DNA from: Terriglobia bacterium
GTDB taxonomy: Bacteria > Acidobacteriota > Terriglobia > UBA7540
NCBI GenBank assembly: GCA_030037755.1
Contig: JASHQD010000554.1
Coordinates: 1-32,560, forward strand
DNA: 32,560 bases
Direction of reading: 5' to 3'
Part shown: piece by piece, positions 16,762-25,174 of the stretch
Numbering within the stretch: the stretch's first letter is position 1
Layout of the letters: each line of letters starts with the position of its first letter
Notes under the pieces: model-generated
The model's input: only the letters and a program-made list of their open reading frames with translations
Database searches by the model: none
What the model was told of the DNA's origin: nothing
Program-made: the position numbers and the translations under genes

Positions 16762-19194
16762 TCAGCCCGCTGCCGCCTTCTCACTGGCCTCCACGTATGA
16801 CGCGAGATCGCGCCAGAAGGCCTTGCAATCAATGTCGCCGCTCGCCGGCACCCTGAGCGCCCAATCGATTTTCGACCATTGCCGGGCGGACAGCGCCTCT
16901 TGCAAAGCGCGAGTCGCGATGCCCGCGTTCCCGGGCCCGAGCGCCCGCAGCCGCTCCGCGCCCAGGAACCGCAGCAAGCGGTCGATATGCAGCCGGAACG
17001 GACCTGATTCTCGCGTGCTGCCTTGCTGAAGGAAGAGAAAGAGGACTGCAAGCGAATTGGCAATCCGGGCCTCGATGGTGCGCCCCGGCATGCCGCCGTC
17101 CGGCTCCAACATGGCGGCCAGCTTGATCTGCACCTCCTCGATGCTCTCGCCCGGCGCGGCGGTATCCTCGGCGCTGGTGCGTCGCCTTGAGAGCGAGCCG
17201 AGCGACGCGAACAGGCGATGGCGCGCCTGTGTGGGCAGATTGCGTACTTTGGAAGCAGCTTCGCTGACCCCGAGTAAGAATTCTCCCGTGATGTGATCAG
17301 CGTCGGCCATCGCAGCCCGAGGCGGTGCGCTGAGCGGCATGGCGGCGGATGCAAAATAGCTGGCGAACAGTGTGTCCTGCGCCATGCCGACCGGGACCAC
17401 ACGGGTGGTGGGTATTTCGCCCTCCAGGTCTCCGGCACGCTTCAGCACCGCGACCAGCGACATCTCGGGATTCCCGAGACCGAACTCGCGCCCCAGTTCC
17501 TCCAGAAGTGCGGTAGCGCGCGAGGATTCGCTGCGCGCCACCGCGCCGTGCCTCTCGCGCGGAAGATAGCGGCTCTCGAGATCGCTGATGATTCGCGAGC
17601 CCTGCAGGAGTTTCAGCGTATTGCCGAGAGGTCCGGCAAAAGACAGCGGAAAGCTGAGGTGCTTCTGACCTTCCTGCCACTCGATTTGCAGCAGCGCATC
17701 ACGGCTCGAGGGAGTTTCACCCATGACCAGGAGCGGAGTACCCTGATGCACGAAGCGGGTGGGCTCGGGCGCGATTCGAGCACCTTCCACGGCAGCCACC
17801 GATGCGCAGACTCCTTCAGCGATCGGCCGTCCGACCGCCGCGAATAACTCGACCGCAGGCAGATCGACGCGCTCGTTCGGCGTGAGAAATCGGCTCACAC
17901 CGCCCGTCTGACCGGCGAGTTGGGCGAGGAACCTGTCCTGGCTGGCGCTGCCGATGCCCAGGCAGTGCACTCGCGCTCCAATGGAGCGCACCCGCTCGAG
18001 AATCACTTCCGTTCCGAACACCTGGCCGTCGGTGAGGATGAGAATGTCTCCCTGCGCATCGCCAAGTAATTTCGCCGCGGCTTCTATACCGCCGGCGATC
18101 TGGGTGCCTCCGCGCGCTTCGATTCCGTCCAGGAACTTGCGGGCGCTGCCTCGATTCTTCGCCGCGCCGTCGCATAGCTTTGTCTTGAAAACCTCGGTGT
18201 GATCGTCGAACGCCACGAGGCCGAACTGGTCGGTGGGCTCGAGGGCGGCCAGGCAGGCTTCGATGGCCTTCCTGGCCTGCGTGAGCGGAACGCCTTTCAT
18301 CGATCCCGACCGGTCAAGCAAGATCACAACGCGCCGCGCGCCGCAGGGCGCAGCTCCGAATTCCGTAGACGGGACGATGAGCGCAAAGCGTCCTTTGCCG
18401 CTCGGGTCCACGCCAGACAGCACAGTTGCGCCGGCGTGTTTCGTCCTGACATCCAGCACCAGGTCGCGGTCGGGTAGATCGCTCTGCCGCGCCAGCGAGA
18501 CCGAACTCTGCCCGCCGGCTTTCCCGTGCACGCGCAAGGTGTGGGAGGGCGATGCGATCTCTTCGGTCTCGCCGGCGTCCATTTCGAGGCAGAATCCGAC
18601 CTGGTGCAGATGGGGCGCGTCTGCGGTGAACCGGGGCAGGATGATGTCGCCGAATTCCTCCGGTGGCAGCTCCATCTCGCCGACGCCCGGCTCGACCTCG
18701 ATCGCGCGAGCGCTGGCATGATAGGCCGGGGCGAGAGTGAAGGGAAAACGCAGCCGCAGGCCACGGTCGTGCAGCTCGACGCCCGCGAGCATTTCGAGCA
18801 ACACCGTGACCTTCTCGTGCGGACGAATGTTGCCCACGGTGAGATTCACGAGACCGTCGCCGTACTGCCGCGTCAAAGCCGCCAGCGATCCCGCTCGGAT
18901 GCCGTCTTCATAAGCCTTGACAGCCTCTGCCGTAGGACGCAGCTCGGAATCGACGGTGAAATCCTCGGCGCGGACGCGAAATCGCCGCAGAGCGGCGTCA
19001 CGGGGCAGAGCGAAGCTGTAAATCACCTCCACCGGCTTGCTCTCATCGGACTGGAATTCGTGTGCGACCCAGAGGCGCGCTCCAACGGGAAGCACGCGCC
19101 CGGTCAGCCAGAGCCGCTGCATCGCCAGCTTGAGCGGCTCTTGGGTGGATTGGGTTCGCGGTACAAAACCTGCGGCGGCCTGAGCGTGTGGCAT
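16762..19194 (-). CDS. VIT and von Willebrand factor A domain protein
   Basis: An 810-aa protein with an N-terminal VIT (inter-alpha-trypsin inhibitor) domain, about residues 25-160 ('LTGRVLPVGARLWVAHEF', 'IYSFALPRDAALRRF', 'AYEDGIRAGSLAALTRQ'). A vWA domain spans about 287-460 with an intact metal-ion site: 'DRSGS' (D294, S296, S298), T364 in 'GGTQIAGG' and D389 in 'LTDGQ'. The C-terminal 350 residues are helical and not recognised. No signal peptide, membrane segment or sortase motif is visible, unlike secreted VIT/vWA proteins, so it is probably cytoplasmic and may assemble a complex through metal-dependent binding. AAGGAGGA six bases before ATG supports the start. It lies 60 bp downstream of a MerR gene, so the pair is likely one operon. 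Function unknown. Confidence 0.9.
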   Translation of the reverse strand: MPHAQAAAGFVPRTQSTQEPLKLAMQRLWLTGRVLPVGARLWVAHEFQSDESKPVEVIYSFALPRDAALRRFRVRAEDFTVDSELRPTAEAVKAYEDGIRAGSLAALTRQYGDGLVNLTVGNIRPHEKVTVLLEMLAGVELHDRGLRLRFPFTLAPAYHASARAIEVEPGVGEMELPPEEFGDIILPRFTADAPHLHQVGFCLEMDAGETEEIASPSHTLRVHGKAGGQSSVSLARQSDLPDRDLVLDVRTKHAGATVLSGVDPSGKGRFALIVPSTEFGAAPCGARRVVILLDRSGSMKGVPLTQARKAIEACLAALEPTDQFGLVAFDDHTEVFKTKLCDGAAKNRGSARKFLDGIEARGGTQIAGGIEAAAKLLGDAQGDILILTDGQVFGTEVILERVRSIGARVHCLGIGSASQDRFLAQLAGQTGGVSRFLTPNERVDLPAVELFAAVGRPIAEGVCASVAAVEGARIAPEPTRFVHQGTPLLVMGETPSSRDALLQIEWQEGQKHLSFPLSFAGPLGNTLKLLQGSRIISDLESRYLPRERHGAVARSESSRATALLEELGREFGLGNPEMSLVAVLKRAGDLEGEIPTTRVVPVGMAQDTLFASYFASAAMPLSAPPRAAMADADHITGEFLLGVSEAASKVRNLPTQARHRLFASLGSLSRRRTSAEDTAAPGESIEEVQIKLAAMLEPDGGMPGRTIEARIANSLAVLFLFLQQGSTRESGPFRLHIDRLLRFLGAERLRALGPGNAGIATRALQEALSARQWSKIDWALRVPASGDIDCKAFWRDLASYVEASEKAAAG

Positions 19195-19254
19195 GACGAT
19201 TCCTCCTTCTGCAGCTCTGTAGCGGCACTCTGTAGCGGCGCATGTGGCGACGCT

Positions 19255-19701
19255 CTATGAGCGCCGGCCTTTCTCTTCGATCTCATCGCGCCTGTTTCCA
19301 TCTTCCAGTTCGCGCGCCAGCCGTTGGAGCACGGACCTGATCTGCCGCGTTCGCCACGGAGCGCCTCCGGTGCGCACCTGCACGACCACGTCAGGCGCGA
19401 GGGTGTATTGCAGCCACGGCTCCGGCTCCGGAAGCCGCGGCGTCGCGGCAGCGTCGCCCTGCCGCTCGATCTCCGCCAGTGTCAGGCCGCCGTGCTGACG
19501 GCGCTGGATTTCGCGGAGGCGGTCCAGGTGTCCGGCTGTGTAGAAAGCGCCGCGCCCTCCGCGCGCCGGTGGGCCAAGCAAGCCGCGCGCAATGTAATAG
19601 CGGATCGTCCGCTCCGGTACGCCGGACTCCGCGGCAAGCGCCATCAGGCTGAACTCGGGTTGGCGCGGCTTCGTGCAATCGGGTTGAGCTTTACGAGTCA
19701 T
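19255..19701 (-). CDS. MerR-family transcriptional regulator
   Basis: A 148-aa regulator with an N-terminal MerR winged helix: 'FSLMALAAESGVPERTIRYY' with its turn helix, 'IARGLLGPPARGGRGAFYT' (wing) and 'LDRLREIQRRQHGGLTLAEI' (helix leading to the dimerisation coil). There is no Cys cluster for metal binding. The C-terminal 60 residues are short, with a 'VVQVRTGGAPWRTRQIRSVL' segment, so the ligand is not evident. It is encoded just upstream of the VIT/vWA gene on the same strand and is expected to regulate that operon. A -35 TTGACA with a 17-bp spacer and an inverted repeat precede it. Confidence 0.92.
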   Translation of the reverse strand: MTRKAQPDCTKPRQPEFSLMALAAESGVPERTIRYYIARGLLGPPARGGRGAFYTAGHLDRLREIQRRQHGGLTLAEIERQGDAAATPRLPEPEPWLQYTLAPDVVVQVRTGGAPWRTRQIRSVLQRLARELEDGNRRDEIEEKGRRS

Positions 19702-19718
19702 AGCCCGCTACAGATGAG

Positions 19719-19770
19719 AACGTATCAACAAAACACGACAGTGTCAAGTAGTGTCGTATATTGGATACGA
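19719..19770 (-). promoter_or_regulatory. Promoter and inverted repeat upstream of merR
   Basis: On the minus strand TTGACA (19742-19747) is followed after 17 bp by TACGTT (19719-19724), a perfect -35 with a weak -10. This predicts transcription starting about ten bases before the ATG at 19701. Just upstream, TCGTAT and ATACGA (19754-19759 and 19765-19770) form a 6-bp inverted repeat with a 5-bp spacer, and an ACGACA/TGTCGT pair overlaps the -35 element. Either could be the MerR operator. Confidence 0.5.
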
Positions 19771-19814
19771 ATTGGATGGAGAGGCTTTGCTGAAATCTAG
19801 ACGGCTGAGGAGTG

Positions 19815-19956
19815 GAGTCGTCGCGACTCACGGGCAGCCAACGGCTGCGAAGGCTCAGAATGACATGATTGGAGGCTTTTGCATCGTCCTGTTGACCGGC
19901 AACTGACAGTGGCAAGCGGCAAGGGATAAGCTTCCCACTCGCCACTTGCCACTTCA
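19815..19956. repeat. Short palindromes and heptamer hairpin in the merR/91-aa gene gap
   Basis: The 285-bp gap at 19702-19986 has no gene. It holds GAGTCG/CGACTC (19815-19829), GCAGCC/GGCTGC (19834-19848) and a heptamer array at 19908-19956 (AGTGGCA, AGCGGCA, ..., CACTTGC, CACTTCA). The array's two halves are inverted: 19908-19920 and 19941-19953 pair at 12 of 13 bases. The first part resembles dispersed palindromic elements that read as 'CHSEPSQ' in translation, also seen at 23249-23297. Confidence 0.6.
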
Positions 19957-19986
19957 AAAGTGCAGGTCCAGTGCGAATCGACGGGC

Positions 19987-20262
19987 TCAGCCCGCGACCT
20001 TGATAACCGGGAAGGGCGGCAGGGGTCCCGGGCAACCGGTCGTCGAGAGCGTATATTCCCCGTCCTGGGCTCCGTCGGCGACCTGCGCCGCACATCGGCC
20101 CGGATTGCCCCCCTGCGCTGCCGGCACGTCGTAGCTTAGGGCGGCAAGAGGAGGATTACAGTTTGTAACTTGCACGTCCTGGCTTGTGTTGTTGACAAAA
20201 TCGAACTGGTCTCCTGGTGAAAATGTATAGGTATCTCCGCTGCAGCAGTCGACATCTGACAT
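19987..20262 (-). CDS. 91-aa Cys-containing protein of unknown function, kinase-linked
   Basis: A 91-aa protein with no signal peptide or membrane segment. It begins 'MSDVDCCSGDTYTFSPGDQF' and contains five Cys (C6, C7, C35, C57, C77). The pattern of a 'YTFSPGDQFDFVNN' strand pair, a middle Pro/Ala/Gly-rich loop and 'DGEYTLSTTGC' near the end resembles a small beta-barrel of cupredoxin-like design without the His copper ligands. This is a fold impression, not a family match. The start is very well supported by AAGGAGG eight bases upstream. It lies 52 bp downstream of the Ser/Thr kinase on the same strand, with a 6-bp GC hairpin between them, so it is probably co-transcribed and could be a kinase partner or substrate (inference). 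Confidence 0.75.
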   Translation of the reverse strand: MSDVDCCSGDTYTFSPGDQFDFVNNTSQDVQVTNCNPPLAALSYDVPAAQGGNPGRCAAQVADGAQDGEYTLSTTGCPGPLPPFPVIKVAG

Positions 20263-20285
20263 TTCCTTTACCTCCTTAACTGTAA

Positions 20286-20304
20286 CGGCGGTCTATGGCC
20301 GCCG
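20286..20304 (-). promoter_or_regulatory. GC hairpin between kinase stop and the 91-aa gene
   Basis: CGGCGG and CCGCCG (6-bp arms, 7-base loop) lie in the 52-bp gap, just upstream of the strong ribosome-binding site of the small gene. There is no T tract, so it is not a rho-independent terminator; it could be an mRNA processing or stability site that favours separate expression of the small protein. Confidence 0.4.
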
Positions 20305-20314
20305 AATCGCGTGC

Positions 20315-23050
20315 TCACTTGCGTCCGAGCAATTGCCTGTACCTCGGATCATCATGAAGGTTGTTGAACTCCGGCGCGTGGTCGATGACGTAGGGCGAGT
20401 AGCCGGCCGCCACGGCCTTTGCGAGCCACTCCAGCGCCACTTCCGTCTCGCCGAGGTCGTTGTATACCTCGCCGGCCTGAAACTGTATGCTCTGGTCCAG
20501 ACGCCCGAAGGCCAGCGCCCGGTTCAGATCCTCTTTGGCCTTGTCCTTCTCGCCAAGCATGGCGTGATAGCTCGCCAGGAATGCCAGCACGGAGGCGTCA
20601 TTCGGATTGACTTTCAGAGCGTCTTCGTCCAATTCTACTGCGCGACGGTAGAGCGTCATAGCCCGCGCGCGATCGCCGGCGTAGTAGCAGGCGTCAGCGA
20701 GATATCCCCAGCTGTCCGCCGCGTTGGGGTCCAGTCTGACCTTCTCCTCGAACTCGCGCACCGCCTTGCGATAGTCGCCCTGCAGGAAGTAAGCGGTGCC
20801 GAGGACCGCGTAGGCTGTTTCTGACGGCTGGATCTCGATCGAACGCTCGAGGGCGCTGGTAGCACCCTTCACATCGTCCAGGGCCAGATCCATAGCGCCG
20901 ACATTCACATATCCCTGATAGCTGTCGGGAGCCATTTCGATAACCTTTTGAAACATGTCCCGCGCTTTGGAATAGTCCTGCTGGTTATAGTAGAAGATCG
21001 CGAGCTTGTTGTAGGCGTACCAGTATCCCGGCCGCAGGCTGATCGCGTGCTGGTAAGTCTTCTCCGCATCACCCGGACGATTCAAGTTGATGTAAGCCTG
21101 CGCCAGGTTGTCATAGGCCCGATCGCTCGTGGGATCAAGCTGGACCGCGAGCTGAAACTGGGCGGCAGCGGTCGTGTAGTCGCCCGTGCCGTTGGCCAAC
21201 GTTCCCAGGCATTGGTGCCCTTCCGCGCCGGAATTCCCCAGCGCGATGGCTTGCGCGCAGGCTGTCCGCGCCGGCTCAATCCACTGCTGATCCTTCGTGG
21301 AAGCATACTGGGTCCAGTACGCTTCCCCCAGGGCTGCCTCTGCGAGCCCGAACCGCGGGTCGAGTCTCACCGCCTCCCGCAGGGTCTCCACCGCGCTCGA
21401 AAGCTTGGCCGGATCAAGGGACTCCTGGAGGTAGCCGATTCCTTGCACGTAGAAGTCATATGCGGCGGAGCTGCGTGTCCCGCGGAAGGATTCCGCTCGT
21501 CGCTCCTCGGAGCCCAGCCCGAGATCAAGGGACTGCGCGACACTTTCGAGGACGCGATCCTCAAGTGCGATCAAGTCGGAATCGGGCGCCGCGACAGAGT
21601 CACCGCGGATAGCACTGCCGGTCCTGGCGTCAATCAGGGTGTAGCTGACCCGCGTAATGCCGTCAGCACGCTGCAAGTCGATCTCGAGCCCCACATTCGA
21701 GCCGAACTGGCGGCGCGCCTGATCGAGCGTGGTAATGTGCTTTTCGCGGACGATGATGGCGGGCGTGATCTGGAATGACCGGCCCAGTGTTAACTGGACC
21801 AGACGAGCCGTTAGTTCGTTGGCGATGCCGTTGCCGAATGCCACCAGTTTGGGATCGGAAATGATCCCCGTAAAGGGCAGGACTACCAGATTCACGGGAC
21901 GCGGAAGCGCCGGCGCATGGGAACGATTCAGCACTCTATCGGCACGGGCGATTATCCAGCCGCGAGACGCCGGGCGTGCGAGGGCGAGAAGACTGACGGC
22001 CAGCAGACCACCCACAAGCAGCATCAGCAGTTGACGCCGATCGCGTTTCTTGGGCGTTCGAGTTCGCTTGGGGACGGTTTCCACTTCCAGGCCAGTCTCC
22101 AGGAGCTCCAAATCCGCGCGCAGCTCGGCGGACGCCCGATAGCGTTCGTCCGGATTCTTGGCAAGGCACTTCTCGATCAAGTCCACGAATGCCGTCGGCA
22201 GGTTTGGGTTCAATCGAGCAGCAGGCTCCGGGTCATGGTTGATAATGGCGTTTGAAACCGCGAGAAGCGTCGCTCCCTTAAAGGCGCGGGATCCCGTCGC
22301 CATCTCGTAAAGGACCGCGCCCAGGCTGAAAATGTCCGTGCGCTCGTCAACGGGCTCGCCGAGAGCCTGCTCGGGGGACATATAAGCGATGGTGCCCAGG
22401 AGCGACCCTGGATTCGTCAGCTCGCGCTCTTCTGCTGAAATCGTGGGATTGTTCTCCAGACCCCAGCTGATGGCACTCGTCTCATCAGGATCGGCGCTGC
22501 CACCTACGCCCGCTTTCTCGCGCGCCAGCGGTTTGCGCTTCGCCAGCCCGAAGTCCAGGATCTTTGCCCGGCCGCGCGTGGTCACAAAGAGATTCGCCGG
22601 CTTAAGGTCCCGGTGGATCACTCCTTGCTGGTGAGCGGCGTCCAAGGCGCCCGCAATCTGTGTTCCCCAATCCAGGATTTGCGGGAACTCGAGCGGCGCG
22701 GGGGCGACCTCTGCAAGCTTGTCGCGCAGAGTGCTTCCCTCGAGGAGCTCCATCGCGATAAAAGGCTGGCCATTCCACTCGCCTATTTCGAAAATTGTGC
22801 AGATCCCGGGGTGGTTCAGAGCGGCGACTGCCTGGGCCTCACGGCGAAAGCGTTGCAGAACGTCCGCGCGGCTCAAGCCGCTGCCCGATGAGACTCCCGA
22901 TGTGAGCGACAGCGGAAGGAATTTCAGAGCCACGAAGCGCCTGAGGTCCAGATCCTGTGCACGGTACACTTCCCCCATGCCGCCGGCGCCGAGTCGATCA
23001 AGCACCGAGTAATGGGATATCCTTAGCCCTTCGAAGCCTTGTTCCCCCAT
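20315..23050 (-). CDS. Transmembrane Ser/Thr protein kinase with TolB-like and TPR regions
   Basis: A 911-aa Hanks-type (PknB-like) kinase. The kinase domain covers residues 14-315: glycine loop 'GAGGMGEVY' (21-29), 'VALKFL' with K43, catalytic 'HRDLKPAN' (D148), 'DFGLA' (D166) and 'SPEQ' (225-228). An insertion of about 45 residues lies between the DFG and APE-like motifs. A membrane helix follows at 340-360 ('LLMLLVGGLLAVSLLALA'). The outer part starts with a TolB/FlgO-like domain ('VVLPFTGIISDPKLVAFGNG'), then about eight TPR units from residue 540 to the end ('AYDNLAQAYINLNRPGDAE', 'YAYNKLAIFYYNQQDYSKA'). Such kinases are abundant in Acidobacteriota and presumably couple an external or periplasmic protein-binding signal to cytoplasmic phosphorylation. 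The -10 element sits nine bases before the ATG, so the mRNA is nearly leaderless. Confidence 0.95.
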   Translation of the reverse strand: MGEQGFEGLRISHYSVLDRLGAGGMGEVYRAQDLDLRRFVALKFLPLSLTSGVSSGSGLSRADVLQRFRREAQAVAALNHPGICTIFEIGEWNGQPFIAMELLEGSTLRDKLAEVAPAPLEFPQILDWGTQIAGALDAAHQQGVIHRDLKPANLFVTTRGRAKILDFGLAKRKPLAREKAGVGGSADPDETSAISWGLENNPTISAEERELTNPGSLLGTIAYMSPEQALGEPVDERTDIFSLGAVLYEMATGSRAFKGATLLAVSNAIINHDPEPAARLNPNLPTAFVDLIEKCLAKNPDERYRASAELRADLELLETGLEVETVPKRTRTPKKRDRRQLLMLLVGGLLAVSLLALARPASRGWIIARADRVLNRSHAPALPRPVNLVVLPFTGIISDPKLVAFGNGIANELTARLVQLTLGRSFQITPAIIVREKHITTLDQARRQFGSNVGLEIDLQRADGITRVSYTLIDARTGSAIRGDSVAAPDSDLIALEDRVLESVAQSLDLGLGSEERRAESFRGTRSSAAYDFYVQGIGYLQESLDPAKLSSAVETLREAVRLDPRFGLAEAALGEAYWTQYASTKDQQWIEPARTACAQAIALGNSGAEGHQCLGTLANGTGDYTTAAAQFQLAVQLDPTSDRAYDNLAQAYINLNRPGDAEKTYQHAISLRPGYWYAYNKLAIFYYNQQDYSKARDMFQKVIEMAPDSYQGYVNVGAMDLALDDVKGATSALERSIEIQPSETAYAVLGTAYFLQGDYRKAVREFEEKVRLDPNAADSWGYLADACYYAGDRARAMTLYRRAVELDEDALKVNPNDASVLAFLASYHAMLGEKDKAKEDLNRALAFGRLDQSIQFQAGEVYNDLGETEVALEWLAKAVAAGYSPYVIDHAPEFNNLHDDPRYRQLLGRK

Positions 23051-23059
23051 TTGGCGCCG

Positions 23060-23145
23060 ATGTTACGCCCGCTGTGGGAACCTGTCAATATTTCATAGTG
23101 TCAGGTTAATCGAGTAGATATAATTCTGACAGGTAAACTACCTGT
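23060..23145 (-). promoter_or_regulatory. Promoter and palindromic site of the kinase operon
   Basis: On the minus strand a perfect -35 TTGACA (23083-23088), 17-bp spacer and TAACAT (23060-23065) form a good sigma70-type promoter. The start point is predicted about three bases before the ATG at 23050. Upstream, ACAGGTA and TACCTGT (23129-23135 and 23139-23145) form a perfect 7-bp inverted repeat with a 3-bp spacer. Also ACCTGTCA (23080-23087), overlapping the -35, pairs with TGACAGGT (23127-23134), so a regulator could bridge the two. Confidence 0.55.
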
Positions 23146-23248
23146 GCCGGTACCCTCGTTATCGAATTCCGCTTTTTCTCGCGCAAGCTATTCTGTGCGG
23201 CTTAGAAGGGTGTTGAAAGGCGTCTTCGATTCACGCCTTTCCGGGCGC

Positions 23249-23516
23249 AGCGAGGAATCTCGCTTCTGAGAATAAATCACTGATAAGATTCCTCGCTTCG
23301 CTCGGAATGATATGAATCGGGGTTTTCATGACCCTGTTGGATGATGAGGTGTCGGCCGTTGTGCAGCACCGTTGACTTCCAGGATTCTTTGGTTCCCCTT
23401 GCACGCGCTGAAGCGGCGGTGTCCCCACCGCCGCCGCCGCCGCGAGAATCTTGTGATTGAGGCGCCACCATGGAGGACACGGGCGCCTGGCGACGCCGGG
23501 GACAGCGCCGCTACAG
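23249..23516. repeat. Dispersed palindromic repeats in the kinase/isomerase gap
   Basis: The 466-bp gap 23051-23516 has no gene. Besides the kinase promoter it contains a 12-bp inverted repeat (agcgaggaatct at 23249-23260 and its complement at 23286-23297), of the 'SEARNL/CHSERSEES'-reading type, and a 9-bp one (GCGGCGGTG at 23413-23421 with CACCGCCGC at 23426-23434). The latter runs into a CCG triplet tract, and a further GCGCTGTCCCCGG-like segment (minus strand) reaches the isomerase stop. These look like degraded REP elements. Confidence 0.6.
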
Positions 23517-24929
23517 CTACGCGTCAGCGTGCTGGTAGACTTGCCAGCCTTTGTAGTTACCGAGCGCGTCCGCGACGGCTTTGCCGAAATGGCTCCGGTT
23601 CACCGCCACGTGATGCTCGAAGCCGTTGCGGCAGACGTATTGCAACAGGCGCTGCAGTTCGGGAATCCGGACCACGCCGTAGCCGCCGAAGCTCTGCGGA
23701 CGATCGTCCGTGATCTCGCCTTCGCCGCAGTAGGCGCGCATCTTGCCCTGCAGATCGTCGGTGGACACGCGGCAGTAGGTCAGGGGTCCGCTCTTCAGCT
23801 TGCCGACGACCGTGCCGAAGGTGTTGTCCTTGCCCACGGAGCCCGCGATGATCTCCTGAAAATCCATCTTGAAATCTTCGAAGAAGTGCTTCGGCAGATT
23901 GGAGCAGTGGAAGATCACGCACTTGTTGGGATCGTCGCCGTAATTGTTGTTCCAATCGACGATGGCGCTGGGTTCGCCGGCCGCGAGCTGCAGGATGTAC
24001 ATGGCGATCATACCGATCATGTCGGTCTCGCAAGCGCTCGGCAGCAGATGGTTCGACATCATGCTCATCAGCGTGCACGGCACCACGCCGAAGTATTCCT
24101 CCATCGCCGTCCAGCACTGAATCGACGTGCCGGCCAGCTGATTGTCCTGAATCCAGCCATCGACCACCGCGCCGAACTTCGCCATCTTCATAAGCGATGC
24201 CGGCGGGATGCCGCGCGTGTCGACATAGCCCTGAATGCCGGCGAGCTTGGCAGTCGCTTTCGAGTCGTCGTCCTTCATGCGCGCCACGCGTCCCATCACT
24301 TCCGAAAGATCGAGCGTCTCCACGGTGATGCCGTGGTTCTCCATGAGTTTTTCGCTGAAACGTACCGTGTTGAACGCTGCCGGACGCGCGCCGATCACGC
24401 CCACGCGCGTGTTCTTCAGGCCCTTGACGATCCGGGAGGTCGCGGCGAAGCTCTTGAGATCAGCCTTGAACCCCGGCGACGAGGGCGCTTGCGTGTGCCG
24501 GGAGGTAAGCGAGAACTTGATTCCGTACTGCCAGAGGTTATTGCACACCGACATCTTGCCGCAGAAACTGTCGCGGCGCGAGCCCATCAACATGTTGTCG
24601 GCAGCGTCGGGAAAGGCATGCACCAGGACCGGCACGTCGAGTCCGGCGAAGCGCAGCGTGTTGGCGACCGCGCGCTCGTCGCCGAAATTGGGCAGCGTGA
24701 CCAGCACGCCGTCGATCTCGTCGCGATGCTGCTGGAACAGGTCGGCACATTTACGCGCCTCGGCGAGGCTTTCTACGGCACCGTACTTGGTGTCTTCCGG
24801 AGTCAGGCAGATCGCCTTGTAACCCTCAGTCTCGAGAAGGCGCAGAATCTCCTCACGCCCGTCACGAACCAGCGCAGCCGGAAAAAATCCACGATTCCCG
24901 ACGATTACGCCAAAAGTAGCAGAACTCAT
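23517..24929 (-). CDS. L-fucose/L-arabinose isomerase-fold protein (probable arabinose isomerase replacement)
   Basis: A 470-aa member of the fucose isomerase-like superfamily, which interconverts aldoses and ketoses using a divalent metal. Typical parts are the N-terminal Rossmann-like segment 'FGVIVGNRGFFPAALVRDG', 'GVLVTLPNFGDERAVANTL' in the second domain, and 'SRRDSFCGKMSVCNN'. Candidate metal ligands are Glu in 'WTAMEEYFG', Asp in 'ACETDMIG' and His in 'VIFHCSNLP'. Its place directly after araB and araD on the same strand, with no classical AraA nearby, suggests it produces L-ribulose from L-arabinose; a different aldose is possible. GGGGAGGA just upstream of ATG supports the start. The 231-bp gap to araD contains a heptamer array. 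Confidence 0.88.
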   Translation of the reverse strand: MSSATFGVIVGNRGFFPAALVRDGREEILRLLETEGYKAICLTPEDTKYGAVESLAEARKCADLFQQHRDEIDGVLVTLPNFGDERAVANTLRFAGLDVPVLVHAFPDAADNMLMGSRRDSFCGKMSVCNNLWQYGIKFSLTSRHTQAPSSPGFKADLKSFAATSRIVKGLKNTRVGVIGARPAAFNTVRFSEKLMENHGITVETLDLSEVMGRVARMKDDDSKATAKLAGIQGYVDTRGIPPASLMKMAKFGAVVDGWIQDNQLAGTSIQCWTAMEEYFGVVPCTLMSMMSNHLLPSACETDMIGMIAMYILQLAAGEPSAIVDWNNNYGDDPNKCVIFHCSNLPKHFFEDFKMDFQEIIAGSVGKDNTFGTVVGKLKSGPLTYCRVSTDDLQGKMRAYCGEGEITDDRPQSFGGYGVVRIPELQRLLQYVCRNGFEHHVAVNRSHFGKAVADALGNYKGWQVYQHADA

Positions 24930-25044
24930 ATCATTCCTCCCCTAACACACCCGGCAGTGTTTGTGTGAGGTGAGAACCCAGCAGGCACCTTGAGAGTCAG
25001 CAGCATGTGCGGGTCGGAATTCATACCTCAGAATTTGTGTTCTA

Positions 25045-25174
25045 CATTCCAGATTCCAGCTTCCAGATTCCAGACTTCTGAGTTCTGGCTTCATACTTCT
25101 GGCTTCATACTTCTGGCCTCATACTTCTGACTTCGTACTTCCGATTTCATCCTTCTGATTTCATCCTTCGTTCT
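25045..25174. repeat. Heptamer array invading the araD 3' end
   Basis: About eighteen units in exact 7-bp register, moving from GATTCCA type to TACTTCT/GGCTTCA alternation (a 14-bp higher-order repeat) and then GATTTCA/TCCTTCT. On the minus strand it lies between araD and the isomerase. It covers the araD stop codon (25161-25163) and the three codons before it, so the last residues 'NEG' after the family-typical end 'YGQ' come from repeat sequence. The rest of the gap 24930-25044 shows nothing besides the isomerase ribosome-binding site. Confidence 0.85.

Noticed and set aside
16762-19194. Sortase-linked marine proteobacterial VIT/vWA protein
   Set aside because: No LPXTG-like motif, C-terminal membrane segment or signal peptide is visible, and no sortase gene is nearby.
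23457-24968. Long plus-strand frame opposite the isomerase gene
   Set aside because: It is a GC-skew shadow of the isomerase with no recognisable domain; similar shadows face araB, the radical SAM gene (27692-29425) and the amidohydrolase (1301-2662).
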